Below are positions 1 to 8,222 of a stretch of 64,000 nucleotides of DNA, piece after piece; the stretch's first letter is position 1; each line of letters starts with the position of its first letter. The notes below the pieces were generated by a model. That model worked only from the letters and a program-made list of their open reading frames with translations. It ran no database searches and was not told where the DNA came from. Made by a program: the position numbers and the translations under genes. This stretch comes from an uncultured Acetatifactor sp. (lineage in GTDB: Bacteria > Bacillota > Clostridia > Lachnospirales > Lachnospiraceae). The stretch covers positions 1 through 64,000 of the forward strand of contig CANQEH010000005.1 of the NCBI GenBank assembly GCA_947594835.1, read 5' to 3'.

Positions 1-1
1 C

Positions 2-865
2 GATGAACATGGTGGCTCCGGCTACGCGGCGATGGTGCTTTCCGTGGCCACCATGTTCATCGGCCTGTTTGTCATTGTGGTTCTGGCTCAAAAAGGGGTG
101 AAGGCCGCCGTGATCCTGGGGATGCTGGCAGCCAGCGTCATCCACTGGGCGGGGCAGGCGATTTTCCTGCACACCAATCCCTTTGCGTCCCTGACCACTG
201 CCTCCTTCCTGCCTCCTTTCAAGGATATGGCAGATACCACGCTGTTTCACTTTAACTTCAGCGGGTTTGCCCAGATCGGCTGGTTTACCGTTATCACGCT
301 GATTATCACCTTCTGCATCATCGATATGTTTGACACCATCGGAACTTTGGTGGGCACCGCAAGCCGCGCGGGAATGCTGGACAAGGAGGGCAAAATGCCC
401 AACATGAAGGAAGCGCTTTTGTCCGACGCCATCGGCACCGTGGTAGGTTCCGCAACAGGTACTTCCACCGTCACCACCTTCGTGGAATCCGCTTCCGGCG
501 TGGAGGCAGGCGGCCGCACCGGTCTGACGGCCCTTACCACCGGCGTGATCTTCCTGCTGTGTATGTTCATCTCCCCCATTGCGGCGGTCATTCCCGCATC
601 GGCAACCTCTGCGGCGCTGATCTATGTGGGCGTTCTGATGCTGACCGGCTTAAAGAATGTGCATTTCGATGAGATCAGCGAGTCCGTACCCGTTGCCCTC
701 ATGCTGATTGCAATGCCTGTTTCCAGCTCCATCGGCCACGCCATCGGCATCGGCCTGATCTCCTATACGGTGATCAAGCTCTTTACCGGCAAGGCAAAGG
801 ACGTGTCTGTGCTGACCTATGTGCTGTCCGCCATCTTCTTAGTAAAGTTTTTCCTGGTGGCTTAA
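2..865 (+). CDS. NCS2/AzgA-type purine permease, 3' part (5' end outside window)
   Basis: The frame is open from the window edge, so 287 C-terminal residues of an integral membrane transporter are visible. The family (AzgA/PbuG/PbuO branch of the nucleobase:cation symporters) imports hypoxanthine, guanine or adenine with protons. The visible part has several long hydrophobic segments. It also carries the family-typical FDTIGTLVG segment, followed by a GTSTVTTFVESASGV stretch and GGRTGLTAL, which form the substrate-binding core in AzgA-like proteins. Family members are about 430-480 residues, so roughly a third is missing at the N-terminus. A hairpin terminator follows at 911-943, so this is the last gene of its transcript. 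The exact base transported cannot be read from sequence. Confidence 0.9.
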   Translation, partial: DEHGGSGYAAMVLSVATMFIGLFVIVVLAQKGVKAAVILGMLAASVIHWAGQAIFLHTNPFASLTTASFLPPFKDMADTTLFHFNFSGFAQIGWFTVITLIITFCIIDMFDTIGTLVGTASRAGMLDKEGKMPNMKEALLSDAIGTVVGSATGTSTVTTFVESASGVEAGGRTGLTALTTGVIFLLCMFISPIAAVIPASATSAALIYVGVLMLTGLKNVHFDEISESVPVALMLIAMPVSSSIGHAIGIGLISYTVIKLFTGKAKDVSVLTYVLSAIFLVKFFLVA

Positions 866-910
866 CGGGCGCAGCTTGTTTCAGACAGAGAAAAGGAAAT
901 AGAATGGCTC

Positions 911-943
911 AGGCGGGCGGCTGGTCAGGCGGCCCGCCTTTTT
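911..943 (+). terminator. Intrinsic terminator after the purine permease
   Basis: AGGCGGGC (911-918) pairs perfectly with GCCCGCCT (932-939), followed by a run of five T (939-943). It lies 45 bases after the permease stop and before the next gene. Confidence 0.8.
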
Positions 944-971
944 GCCGGAAACGGCAAAGAATAGGGGATTT

Positions 972-2687
972 ATGGAGTATGTTGTGATTGCGCTGGCCTC
1001 GGCGGCGCTGGTGGTCTTTTTCTTTCTTCTGGAGGCGGCCCGGGAACGGCGGGCGGAAAAACAGTTTGTGGAAAAGCTTTATGGGGACTTCGGGAGAAGC
1101 GTCCACAGGGACGCCCCGCCAGAGCGCTATGCCCGGATAGACAGCTATTTCCGCAGGCACCCCAGGGAAGGCCAGCTGGACGATATCACCTGGAACGATC
1201 TGGGGATGGACGGGCTGTTTCAGAGGATGAATCTGGCGCTTTCCGCCACGGGGGAGGAGTATCTCTACCACACCCTGCGCAGCCTGCAGCTGGAGGAGGA
1301 GCCTTTAAAGCATCTGGAGGAAGTGGCAGGGTATTGGAAGAAAGAACCGGACAGGCGGGTCAGAATCCAGCTGATCATGAGAAAGCTGGGACACACCGGG
1401 AAATATTCCCTCTATGAATACCTGGAAAATCTGGATGCGCTGGGGGAGCGAAACTGTCGTGCCAGCCTGCTTACGGATTTTTTGTTTCTCCCTTTTCTCG
1501 GGCTTTTGTGGGTCAACGTCTCCGTGGGCGTCCTGGGAATCGCGGGGCTGATGGTGTTTAACATCCTGTCGTATTTTAAACAGAAGAGGGAAATCGAGCC
1601 CTATGTGGTCAGTTTCGCCTATGTGCTGCGGCTTCTGGAGGCCTGCGGGCAGTTGCAAAAACAGAAGATCCCGGTTTTAAAGAGAGAGTGGGAGGAAATG
1701 GAGCGGCATCTTGCGGCGCTCTCTGCGCTGCGGCGGCGTTCCTTCTGGATCCTGGCCTGGGGCCGAAACGCCGGGCCCGCCTCCGGAAACCCTCTGGAAG
1801 TGCTGTTTGACTATGTGCGGATGGTGTTTCATGTGGATCTGATCCAGTTCCACCGGATGCTGGCGGCGGTGCGCAGGCATCGGGAGGAGATCGACGCCCT
1901 GATCGGCATTGTGGGCTTTGTGGAGACAAGCGTCTGCGTCCTGGCCTTTAGGGAGTCCTTAAAAGAGGGGTATTGCGTGCCGGAATTTTCGGAAAAACTC
2001 TGCTTCCAGATGGAGGAGGGGTATCACCCGCTGCTGCAGGCGCCTGTGAAAAACGGCATTCTGGTAGAGCGGGGCGTGCTGCTCACCGGCTCCAACGCTT
2101 CCGGCAAGTCCACCTTCTTAAAGACGGCGGCGTTAAGCGCCGTGATGGCCCAGACCATCCACACCTGCGCGGCCTCCCGGTACAAAAGCGCCATGTTCCG
2201 GGTCTATTCCTCCATGGCCCTGCGGGACGACCTCTGCGGGGGAGAGAGCTATTACATCGTGGAGATCAAGGCCTTAAAGCGCATCCTGGACAGCGCAGGG
2301 CATGGGAAGGGGCCTGTTTTGTGCTTTGTGGACGAGGTGCTGCGGGGCACCAACACGGTGGAGCGGATCGCCGCCTCCGCCCAGATTCTGGACGCCCTGG
2401 GGGGCCGGGGCATTTTGTGCTTTGCCGCCACCCACGACATCGAGCTGACGGAGCTTTTGGAGGATTCCTTCGACAACTACCATTTCCAGGAAGAGGTGCG
2501 GGAGGGGGATGTGGTGTTTGACTACAAGCTTCTGGCGGGCAGGGCCCTCACCCGAAACGCCATCCAGCTTTTGGGGCTTCTGGGCTACGACGACGCCGTC
2601 ATCCGCCGGGCGGACGCCCAGGCCGGGCAGTTTTTACAGACCGGCGTCTGGACGCCCCTTGTCCGGGATGAAGCCGTCCCCACTTGA
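972..2687 (+). CDS. Membrane-anchored MutS-family ATPase
   Basis: A 571-residue protein whose C-terminal half is the MutS ABC-type ATPase: Walker A GSNASGKST at about residues 373-381 and Walker B CFVDEVLRGTN with Asp-Glu at about 454-455. It lacks the mismatch-recognition domain of true MutS. Instead it has a hydrophobic N-terminus (residues 2-22) and a second hydrophobic block at about 164-203, so it is probably attached to the membrane. Such MutS-related proteins occur in Firmicutes without a MutL partner and their role is not established, so it should not be read as mismatch repair. An in-frame TTG at 942 sits inside the terminator's T-run. ATG 972 has AGGGGA just upstream and is preferred. 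Confidence 0.85.
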   Translation: MEYVVIALASAALVVFFFLLEAARERRAEKQFVEKLYGDFGRSVHRDAPPERYARIDSYFRRHPREGQLDDITWNDLGMDGLFQRMNLALSATGEEYLYHTLRSLQLEEEPLKHLEEVAGYWKKEPDRRVRIQLIMRKLGHTGKYSLYEYLENLDALGERNCRASLLTDFLFLPFLGLLWVNVSVGVLGIAGLMVFNILSYFKQKREIEPYVVSFAYVLRLLEACGQLQKQKIPVLKREWEEMERHLAALSALRRRSFWILAWGRNAGPASGNPLEVLFDYVRMVFHVDLIQFHRMLAAVRRHREEIDALIGIVGFVETSVCVLAFRESLKEGYCVPEFSEKLCFQMEEGYHPLLQAPVKNGILVERGVLLTGSNASGKSTFLKTAALSAVMAQTIHTCAASRYKSAMFRVYSSMALRDDLCGGESYYIVEIKALKRILDSAGHGKGPVLCFVDEVLRGTNTVERIAASAQILDALGGRGILCFAATHDIELTELLEDSFDNYHFQEEVREGDVVFDYKLLAGRALTRNAIQLLGLLGYDDAVIRRADAQAGQFLQTGVWTPLVRDEAVPT

Positions 2688-2712
2688 CGGAAGCCGCCGG
2701 GATTGCTATACT
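2684..2712 (+). promoter_or_regulatory. Sigma-A-type promoter for the small membrane protein/HAD/WYL operon
   Basis: TTGACG (2684-2689), a 17-base spacer and TATACT (2707-2712). The -35 box overlaps the stop codon of the MutS-like gene. Confidence 0.75.
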
Positions 2713-2781
2713 GGATAAGTAGGCAGACTTAAGGCCGCGGCGGGGGGGAAAAAGCCGCAGGGCGGCGGAAGGTGAGGGAGT

Positions 2782-2955
2782 ATGGAAAATCTGATTTTAT
2801 TTCTCAATTCATTTTTCTCTTATCTGGTTCTGATGGTGATCATTCTGGCAGTGGCGGGAGCCGCTCTTGCCATCGGCATCACTCTGGCCAAAAAGAAAAA
2901 CAGGAAAGCGTCGTCCCTTTCCCAGGCTGACGGGGACGCTCCGGCGGGAAGATGA
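2782..2955 (+). CDS. Small single-pass membrane protein, unknown function
   Basis: A 57-residue frame starting at ATG 2782 behind GGTGAGGGAG. It has one strongly hydrophobic segment (about residues 14-36), then a basic cluster AKKKNRK and a polar tail. Its stop overlaps the start of the following hydrolase gene as ATGA (2952-2955), which is strong support for a real, translationally coupled gene. It sits directly downstream of a clear promoter. The basic residues after the membrane span suggest the C-terminus is cytoplasmic. I do not recognise a family with a known role. Confidence 0.75.
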   Translation: MENLILFLNSFFSYLVLMVIILAVAGAALAIGITLAKKKNRKASSLSQADGDAPAGR

Positions 2956-3683
2956 AAACAACGCGGTTTACCACGGTTCTGTGGGATGTGGACGGGACGC
3001 TTTTAGACTTTTTGTATTCCCAGCGCTGCGCTATCACCAGGGCCTTTCATTCGGTGGGGCGCGAGATCACACAGGAGCAGATCGAGCGGTATTCCCAGAT
3101 CAACGAATCCTTCTGGAAGCGGCACGAGCGGGGGGAAGTGGAGAGGGAGGAGCTTCTGACCGGGCGTTTTTTACAACTCTTTGACGAGTACGGCATGGAG
3201 GGGATCGACCTTCCGGCTTTTCTGCAGGAGTTTCAGGACGCCCTGGGCAGCGTGTTCCTGCACCGGGACGACTCGCTGGCTGTCTGCAGATTTCTTGCAG
3301 GATATGTGCGCCAGTATGTGGTGACAAACGGCGTCACCGCCACCCAGACAAAGAAGTTGAAGCTGTCCGGCCTTTGGGATCTGATGGACGGAGTGTTTAT
3401 CTCCGAGGAGATCGGCAAGCCAAAGCCCAGCAGCTTCTTTTTTGAGAGCTGTCTCTCCCGGGTGGAGGAGAAGGACAGGAGGAAGATCCTGATCGTGGGG
3501 GATTCCCTGTCCAGCGACATCAAAGGCGGGAAAGAGGCGGGCATCGCCACCTGCTGGTACCGGCCGGACGGGTCAGTCAACCCAACCGGGTTAAAACCGG
3601 ACTACGAGATAAGCGATCTTCACATGATATACGATATTTTGGGGGTTTTTGACAGATGGCAAAGTCCGCAGGGCAGAAGCTGA
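2952..3683 (+). CDS. yjjG: HAD-superfamily YjjG-type pyrimidine nucleotidase
   Basis: A 243-residue HAD phosphatase. Motif I is WDVDGTLL with the nucleophile and acid/base Asp at residues 12 and 14. Motif II is VTNG at about 124. The conserved Lys lies in GKPKP at about 155, and motif IV is VGDSLSSDI at about 182. The helical cap between motifs I and II and the DYEISDL tail match the YjjG/YfnB branch, which dephosphorylates nucleoside monophosphates, including non-canonical pyrimidines, as a clean-up activity. The start overlaps the upstream small gene by four bases, and the stop runs 28 bases into the WYL regulator. The neighbouring nrd-dut operon fits a nucleotide-metabolism setting, but substrate specificity is inferred only. 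Confidence 0.85.
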   Translation: MKTTRFTTVLWDVDGTLLDFLYSQRCAITRAFHSVGREITQEQIERYSQINESFWKRHERGEVEREELLTGRFLQLFDEYGMEGIDLPAFLQEFQDALGSVFLHRDDSLAVCRFLAGYVRQYVVTNGVTATQTKKLKLSGLWDLMDGVFISEEIGKPKPSSFFFESCLSRVEEKDRRKILIVGDSLSSDIKGGKEAGIATCWYRPDGSVNPTGLKPDYEISDLHMIYDILGVFDRWQSPQGRS

Positions 3684-4684
3684 AGCTCTTGTACATCGTC
3701 AGGCTGCTGTCGGAGAACACGGATGAGGAGCATCCTGCTAGCACGGCGGAGATCATCTCTTATCTGGAGGCAAATGGCATCCACTCCGAGAGAAAGAGCA
3801 TCTATGACGACATTGCTAAGCTGTGTGAGTTTGGCTATGACATCGTCCAGGTGCACAGCAGGCTGGGCGGCGGCTATTACATGGCGGGCAGGGAATTTGA
3901 ACTGGCGGAGTTAAAGCTTCTGGTGGACGCGGTGCAGTCCTCCCGCTTTATCACCACGAAGAAATCCCGCAGTCTGATCAAAAAGCTGGAGCATCTGGCT
4001 GGAAAATACGACGCGGGCAAGCTCCAGCGCCAGGTCTATGTGGCGGGGCGGATCAAGACCGAAAACGAGAGCATCTATTACAGCATCGACAATATCCACA
4101 GGGCCATCCAGGAGGACAGGCAGATCAGCTTCCAGTATCTGGACTGGAACTTAAAAAAACAGCTGGTGTGCCGGGACGGGAAACTGAGACAGGCCAGCCC
4201 CTGGGCGCTGATCTGGCGGGAGGAAAATTACTATCTGGCCGCCTTCGACCAGTCGGACGGCGTCTTAAAGCATTACCGGGTGGACAAGATGGGCCAGGTG
4301 AAGGTGCTGGATCTGCCCAGACAGGGCCTTGCGCAGTTTGAGAAGACGGATCCGGCGGTCTATGCCAACCTGACCTTCGGGATGTTTGCCGGGCAGGAGG
4401 AGACGGTGACGCTACAGTTTCCCAACCGTCTGGCGGGGGTGGTGCTGGACCGGTTCGGCAGGGAAGCACAGATCAGACCCATGGCGGACGGAAGTTTCCG
4501 GCTGCGGGCCAGGGTGGCCTTAAGCGGCCAGTTTTTCGGCTGGCTGGCGGGGATCGGAAAAGAGGCCGTGGTGGTGGCTCCCGAAAATGTGCGGGAGCAA
4601 TACAGGGAGTGGCTGTCCCAGATCGTGGCCGCCATGCAGCCGGATCACCCGGACAAGGGGCCTTCGGAGAAGGCGGAAGAATAG
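3656..4684 (+). CDS. WYL-domain transcriptional regulator
   Basis: A 342-residue protein with an N-terminal winged helix-turn-helix of the DeoR/HTH_11 kind (about residues 8-70, with STAEIISYLEANGIHSERKSIYDDI as recognition region) and a central WYL-type ligand-binding domain (about 140-230). This is followed by the C-terminal extension common in this family. WYL regulators bind small ligands or single-stranded nucleic acid and often control stress, defence or metabolic genes. Here the target is unknown, and autoregulation of the three-gene operon is plausible. The gene overlaps the preceding nucleotidase gene by 28 bases, so translation is coupled. A strong terminator follows. Confidence 0.85.
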   Translation: MAKSAGQKLKLLYIVRLLSENTDEEHPASTAEIISYLEANGIHSERKSIYDDIAKLCEFGYDIVQVHSRLGGGYYMAGREFELAELKLLVDAVQSSRFITTKKSRSLIKKLEHLAGKYDAGKLQRQVYVAGRIKTENESIYYSIDNIHRAIQEDRQISFQYLDWNLKKQLVCRDGKLRQASPWALIWREENYYLAAFDQSDGVLKHYRVDKMGQVKVLDLPRQGLAQFEKTDPAVYANLTFGMFAGQEETVTLQFPNRLAGVVLDRFGREAQIRPMADGSFRLRARVALSGQFFGWLAGIGKEAVVVAPENVREQYREWLSQIVAAMQPDHPDKGPSEKAEE

Positions 4685-4695
4685 GCGTCTGTCAG

Positions 4696-4735
4696 AATCA
4701 CCTAAATTTAAAAGAAAAATTTAGGTGATTTTTTT
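4696..4735 (+). terminator. Strong intrinsic terminator after the WYL regulator
   Basis: A perfect 14-base inverted repeat (4696-4709 with 4717-4730) with a seven-base loop, ending in a run of seven T (4729-4735). Confidence 0.92.
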
Positions 4736-4747
4736 ATGGTTCATTCG

Positions 4748-4776
4748 TTGACAAGCGGGGCATCATAAACTATACT
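4748..4776 (+). promoter_or_regulatory. Sigma-A promoter of the nrdD operon
   Basis: TTGACA (4748-4753), a 17-base spacer and TATACT (4771-4776). The start of transcription would fall near 4783, just before the candidate NrdR boxes. Confidence 0.85.
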
Positions 4777-4788
4777 TGTATGTATGCA

Positions 4789-4834
4789 GCACAAGATGTT
4801 GATGAAATTATCAACAAGAGACTATATTTAGTGT
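4789..4834 (+). promoter_or_regulatory. Candidate NrdR operator (two boxes)
   Basis: The site at 4819-4834 matches the NrdR box consensus ACACTATATATAGTGT at 14 of 16 positions. A weaker copy at 4789-4804 matches the central CwAtATaTwG at eight of ten. The box starts are 30 bases apart, close to the roughly three helical turns usual for paired NrdR boxes. They lie just downstream of the -10 element, a position fitting repression of nrdDG when dATP is high. The second box is good; the first is marginal. Confidence 0.6.
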
Positions 4835-4882
4835 AAAACCCGGCGCAGAGGGATTTGTCGGGGGGGAAAGGGATGAGAGACA

Positions 4883-7072
4883 ATGAGCAGTAATTTTGAT
4901 CAGGCGGTTACGGAGAATGTCGACTATGGAGAGCTGTTCCAGCCCCAGAAGACAGTATTTGTGATCAAAAAGGATGGGAGCAAGGAGGCTTTCAATGTCC
5001 AGAAGGTGATAAGCGCCGTGGGAAAGAGCGCTTACCGTGCCCTGACCAAGTTTACCAGGCAGGAGGAGGAGCAGATCTGCCAGTATGTGGTGGACAAGGT
5101 GGACGAGTTAGGTTCCGACCAGATCCCCATCCCCGTGATGCACAATATCGTGGAGAGCGCCTTGGAGCAGGTAAAGCCCGTGGTGGCAAAGAGCTACCGG
5201 GACTACCGCAATTACAAGCAGGATTTTGTGCGGATGCTGGACGATGTGTACAAAAAGAGCCAGTCCATCATGTACATCGGGGACAAGGAGAACGCCAACA
5301 CAGACTCCGCCCTGGTGTCCACCAAGCGCAGCCTGATCTTTAACCAGTTAAACAAGGAACTCTATCAGAAATTCTTCATGACCACCGAGGAGATCCAGGC
5401 CTGCCGGGACGGCTATATCTATGTGCACGATATGTCCGCCCGCAGGGACACCATGAACTGCTGCCTGTTTGACGTGCAGAGCGTGCTCACAGGGGGCTTT
5501 GAGATGGGCAATATCTGGTACAACGAGCCCAAGACCCTGGACGTGGCCTTTGACGTCATCGGCGACATTGTTTTAAGCGCCGCAAGCCAGCAGTACGGCG
5601 GCTTTACCGTTCCCAGCGTGGATCTGATCCTGGAGCCCTATGCGGAGAAATCCTACCGCCGTAACATCGACAAATACCTGCGCCTGGGCCTGGATCAGGA
5701 CACCGCGGAGGCAGAGGGCTATGCGGATGTGGTAAAGGAGTTTGAGCAGGGCTTCCAGGGATGGGAGTATAAATTCAACACCGTGGCAAGCAGCCGGGGG
5801 GATTATCCCTTCATCACCATGACCATCGGCACCGGAACCGGCAGGTTTGCAAAGCTGGCGGCCATCACCATGCTGAACGTGCGCAGGAAGGGCCAGGGCA
5901 AGAAGGGCTGCAAAAAGCCTGTGCTGTTCCCCAAGCTTGTGTTTTTGTACGACGAGAATCTCCACGGCCCCGGAAAGCCTCTGGAGGATGTGTTTGAAGC
6001 GGGAGTGCAGTGCTCCTCAAAGACCATGTATCCGGACTGGCTGAGCCTGACGGGCAAGGGATATGTGGCCAGTATGTACAAGCGCTACGGCAAGATCATC
6101 TCCCCCATGGGATGCCGTGCTTTCCTCTCTCCCTGGTATGAGCGGGGCGGGATGCACCCTGCGGACGAGGAGGATCAGCCCGTGTTTGTGGGCCGTTTTA
6201 ACATCGGCGCAGTCTCCCTGCATCTGCCCATGATCCTGGCCAAGGCGAGAAAAGAGAGCAAGGACTTTTACCAGGAGCTGGACTATTATCTGAATCTGAT
6301 CCGGCAGCTCCACATCCGCACCTATGCCTACTTAGGCGAGATGCGCGCCTCCACCAACCCGCTGGCCTACTGCGAGGGAGGCTTCCTGGGCGGCCATTTA
6401 CAGCTCACCGACAAGATCAAGCCCTTGTTGAAATCCGCCACCGCCAGCTTCGGCATCACGGCGTTAAACGAGCTGCAGGAGCTCTACAACGGGAAATCCC
6501 TGGTGGAGGACGGCCAGTTTGCGCTGGAAGTGATGGAATATATCAACAACCGGGTCAACGAGTTTAAGGAGGAGGACGGGCACCTCTACGCCATCTACGG
6601 CACGCCGGCAGAGAGCCTCTGCGGGCTGCAGGTAAAGCAGTTCAGGGAGAAATTCGGCATCATTGAGGGCGTTTCCGACAGGGAATATGTGAGCAACAGC
6701 TTCCACTGCCATGTGACGGAGGACATCACCCCCATCCAGAAGCAGGATCTGGAGGACAGGTTCTGGGATTTGAGCAACGGCGGCAAGATACAGTATGTGA
6801 AGTATCCCATCGACTACAACATGGAAGCCATCAAGACGCTGATCCGCCGGGCTATGGACATGGGCTTTTACGAGGGCGTGAACCTGTCTCTGGCTTACTG
6901 CGACGACTGCGGACATCAGGAACTGGAGATGGACGTGTGTCCCAAGTGCGGCAGCCGCAACCTGACCAAGATCGACCGCATGAACGGGTATCTGTCCTAT
7001 TCCAGGGTACACGGCTCCACCCGGTTAAACGATGCGAAGATGGCGGAGATTGCGGAAAGGAAAAGTATGTAG
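4883..7072 (+). CDS. nrdD: Anaerobic ribonucleoside-triphosphate reductase
   Basis: A 729-residue class III ribonucleotide reductase that makes deoxyribonucleoside triphosphates without oxygen, using a glycyl radical. The N-terminal ATP-cone regulatory domain (about residues 14-105) senses ATP/dATP. The body carries the NCCLFD segment typical of the catalytic barrel. Near the C-terminus are the zinc ligands CDDC (673-676) and CPKC (686-689), and the glycyl-radical site RMNGY with Gly at about 702. The length fits the family. It is followed five bases later by its activase nrdG and then by dut. A promoter and candidate NrdR boxes lie upstream. Confidence 0.97.
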   Translation: MSSNFDQAVTENVDYGELFQPQKTVFVIKKDGSKEAFNVQKVISAVGKSAYRALTKFTRQEEEQICQYVVDKVDELGSDQIPIPVMHNIVESALEQVKPVVAKSYRDYRNYKQDFVRMLDDVYKKSQSIMYIGDKENANTDSALVSTKRSLIFNQLNKELYQKFFMTTEEIQACRDGYIYVHDMSARRDTMNCCLFDVQSVLTGGFEMGNIWYNEPKTLDVAFDVIGDIVLSAASQQYGGFTVPSVDLILEPYAEKSYRRNIDKYLRLGLDQDTAEAEGYADVVKEFEQGFQGWEYKFNTVASSRGDYPFITMTIGTGTGRFAKLAAITMLNVRRKGQGKKGCKKPVLFPKLVFLYDENLHGPGKPLEDVFEAGVQCSSKTMYPDWLSLTGKGYVASMYKRYGKIISPMGCRAFLSPWYERGGMHPADEEDQPVFVGRFNIGAVSLHLPMILAKARKESKDFYQELDYYLNLIRQLHIRTYAYLGEMRASTNPLAYCEGGFLGGHLQLTDKIKPLLKSATASFGITALNELQELYNGKSLVEDGQFALEVMEYINNRVNEFKEEDGHLYAIYGTPAESLCGLQVKQFREKFGIIEGVSDREYVSNSFHCHVTEDITPIQKQDLEDRFWDLSNGGKIQYVKYPIDYNMEAIKTLIRRAMDMGFYEGVNLSLAYCDDCGHQELEMDVCPKCGSRNLTKIDRMNGYLSYSRVHGSTRLNDAKMAEIAERKSM

Positions 7073-7076
7073 CGCT

Positions 7077-7637
7077 ATGAGATACCACAATATCACCAAG
7101 GACGATATGCTGAACGGCGACGGCCTGCGGGTGGTGCTCTGGGTGGCAGGCTGCGCCCACTGCTGCAAGGGCTGCCAGAATCCTGTGACCTGGGATCCGG
7201 ACGGCGGCCTGCCCTTTGACGGGGCCGCGAGAGCGGAGATCTTTGAACAGCTGGACAAAAGCTATATATCGGGCATCACGTTTTCCGGCGGCGACCCGCT
7301 GCACCCCTCGAACCGTCTGGGCGTGCGGGAACTGATGGCCCAGATCAAGGAGAAATACCCCGACAAGACCATCTGGCTTTACACCGGAGACAGCTGGGAA
7401 AATATTTTGTACTACCCGATGATGAAGTATGTGGACGTGGTGGTGGACGGCGAGTTTGTGCAGGAGAAGGCGGATCCAAAGCTTCTGTGGAAGGGCAGCG
7501 CAAACCAGCGGGTTATCGACGTGAAGCGGACCCTGGAGCAGCCCGATCCCCTGGTTCCCGTTCTGCACTGCAGGGACTATGAGCAGGTGTACATAGAGAC
7601 CAGCAGACCGTCCGCTGTGAAAGGATGCTGTGACTGA
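7077..7637 (+). CDS. nrdG: Anaerobic ribonucleotide reductase activating protein
   Basis: A 186-residue radical SAM activase that installs the glycyl radical on NrdD by reductive cleavage of S-adenosylmethionine. The [4Fe-4S] motif is CX3CX2C at residues 26, 30 and 33 (with an additional Cys at 29). It is followed by the short GGDPL SAM-binding motif region. An in-frame ATG upstream (7032) lies inside nrdD and would add 15 basic residues; ATG 7077 gives the standard MRYHNITKDD start. It lies four bases after the nrdD stop and two bases before dut, so the three genes form one operon. Confidence 0.95.
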   Translation: MRYHNITKDDMLNGDGLRVVLWVAGCAHCCKGCQNPVTWDPDGGLPFDGAARAEIFEQLDKSYISGITFSGGDPLHPSNRLGVRELMAQIKEKYPDKTIWLYTGDSWENILYYPMMKYVDVVVDGEFVQEKADPKLLWKGSANQRVIDVKRTLEQPDPLVPVLHCRDYEQVYIETSRPSAVKGCCD

Positions 7638-7639
7638 AG

Positions 7640-8152
7640 ATGAAGAGAATCGCCCAGTTTTTGAAGGTCAGCGAAGATGTGTTTGCGTCGGCCATGGAGG
7701 AAGGGTTTCAGGAGTATTCCCCCGGGGAGATCCAGGAGATGTACCAGGGGATCAGGCTGCCGCAGAGAGCCACCAGGGGCAGCGCGGGGTATGACTTTTA
7801 CGCCCCCTTTTCCTTCCGTCTTCTGCCGGGAGAGACCATCAAAATCCCCACGGGAGTGCGGGTGAAGATGGAGGAGGGCTGGGTGCTTCAGATTTACCCC
7901 AGAAGCGGCCTGGGCTTTAAATACCGGCTGCAGATGGACAATACGGTGGGCGTCATCGACAGCGACTATTTCTACTCCGACAACCAGGGACACATCTTTA
8001 TCAAGATGACCAACTGCACCAATCAGGAAAAGATTCTGGAGGTGGCCCGGGGCACGGGATTCGCCCAGGGAATTTTCTTAGAATACGGCGTTACCGTGGA
8101 CGACGAGGCGGAAGGCCTGCGAAACGGCGGTTTTGGAAGCACCGGGATGTGA
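7640..8152 (+). CDS. dut: dUTP diphosphatase
   Basis: A 170-residue homotrimeric-type dUTPase, which hydrolyses dUTP to dUMP and pyrophosphate, keeping uracil out of DNA and feeding dTMP synthesis. All five motifs are visible: RGSAGYDFYAP, PRSGLG, GVIDSDY (uracil-binding loop with the catalytic Asp), GTGFAQGIF, and the C-terminal arginine/glycine arm RNGGFGSTG. The protein has about 40 residues before motif I, longer than minimal dUTPases. It is the last gene of nrdD-nrdG-dut, which fits a deoxynucleotide-supply operon. A hairpin follows the gene. Confidence 0.95.
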   Translation: MKRIAQFLKVSEDVFASAMEEGFQEYSPGEIQEMYQGIRLPQRATRGSAGYDFYAPFSFRLLPGETIKIPTGVRVKMEEGWVLQIYPRSGLGFKYRLQMDNTVGVIDSDYFYSDNQGHIFIKMTNCTNQEKILEVARGTGFAQGIFLEYGVTVDDEAEGLRNGGFGSTGM

Positions 8153-8168
8153 CCGGAAAGGAATAAAA

Positions 8169-8222
8169 ACTCCCTTTTGGTAAATGCTATGGGAAAAGAA
8201 GCGTTTACCAGAAGGGAGTTTT
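8169..8222 (+). terminator. Terminator-like hairpin carrying the next gene's ribosome binding site
   Basis: 8169-8184 pairs with 8204-8219 (15 of 16 positions, one G:T in RNA), with A-run before and TTTT after. The 3' arm contains AGAAGGGAG, the only good ribosome binding site for ATG 8223. The structure could end the nrd-dut transcript and also hide the start site of the germination gene when transcribed through. Confidence 0.7.

Noticed and set aside
5573-5965. Minus-strand frames inside nrdD
   Set aside because: Antisense of a highly conserved enzyme, with no start signals; codon-bias shadow.
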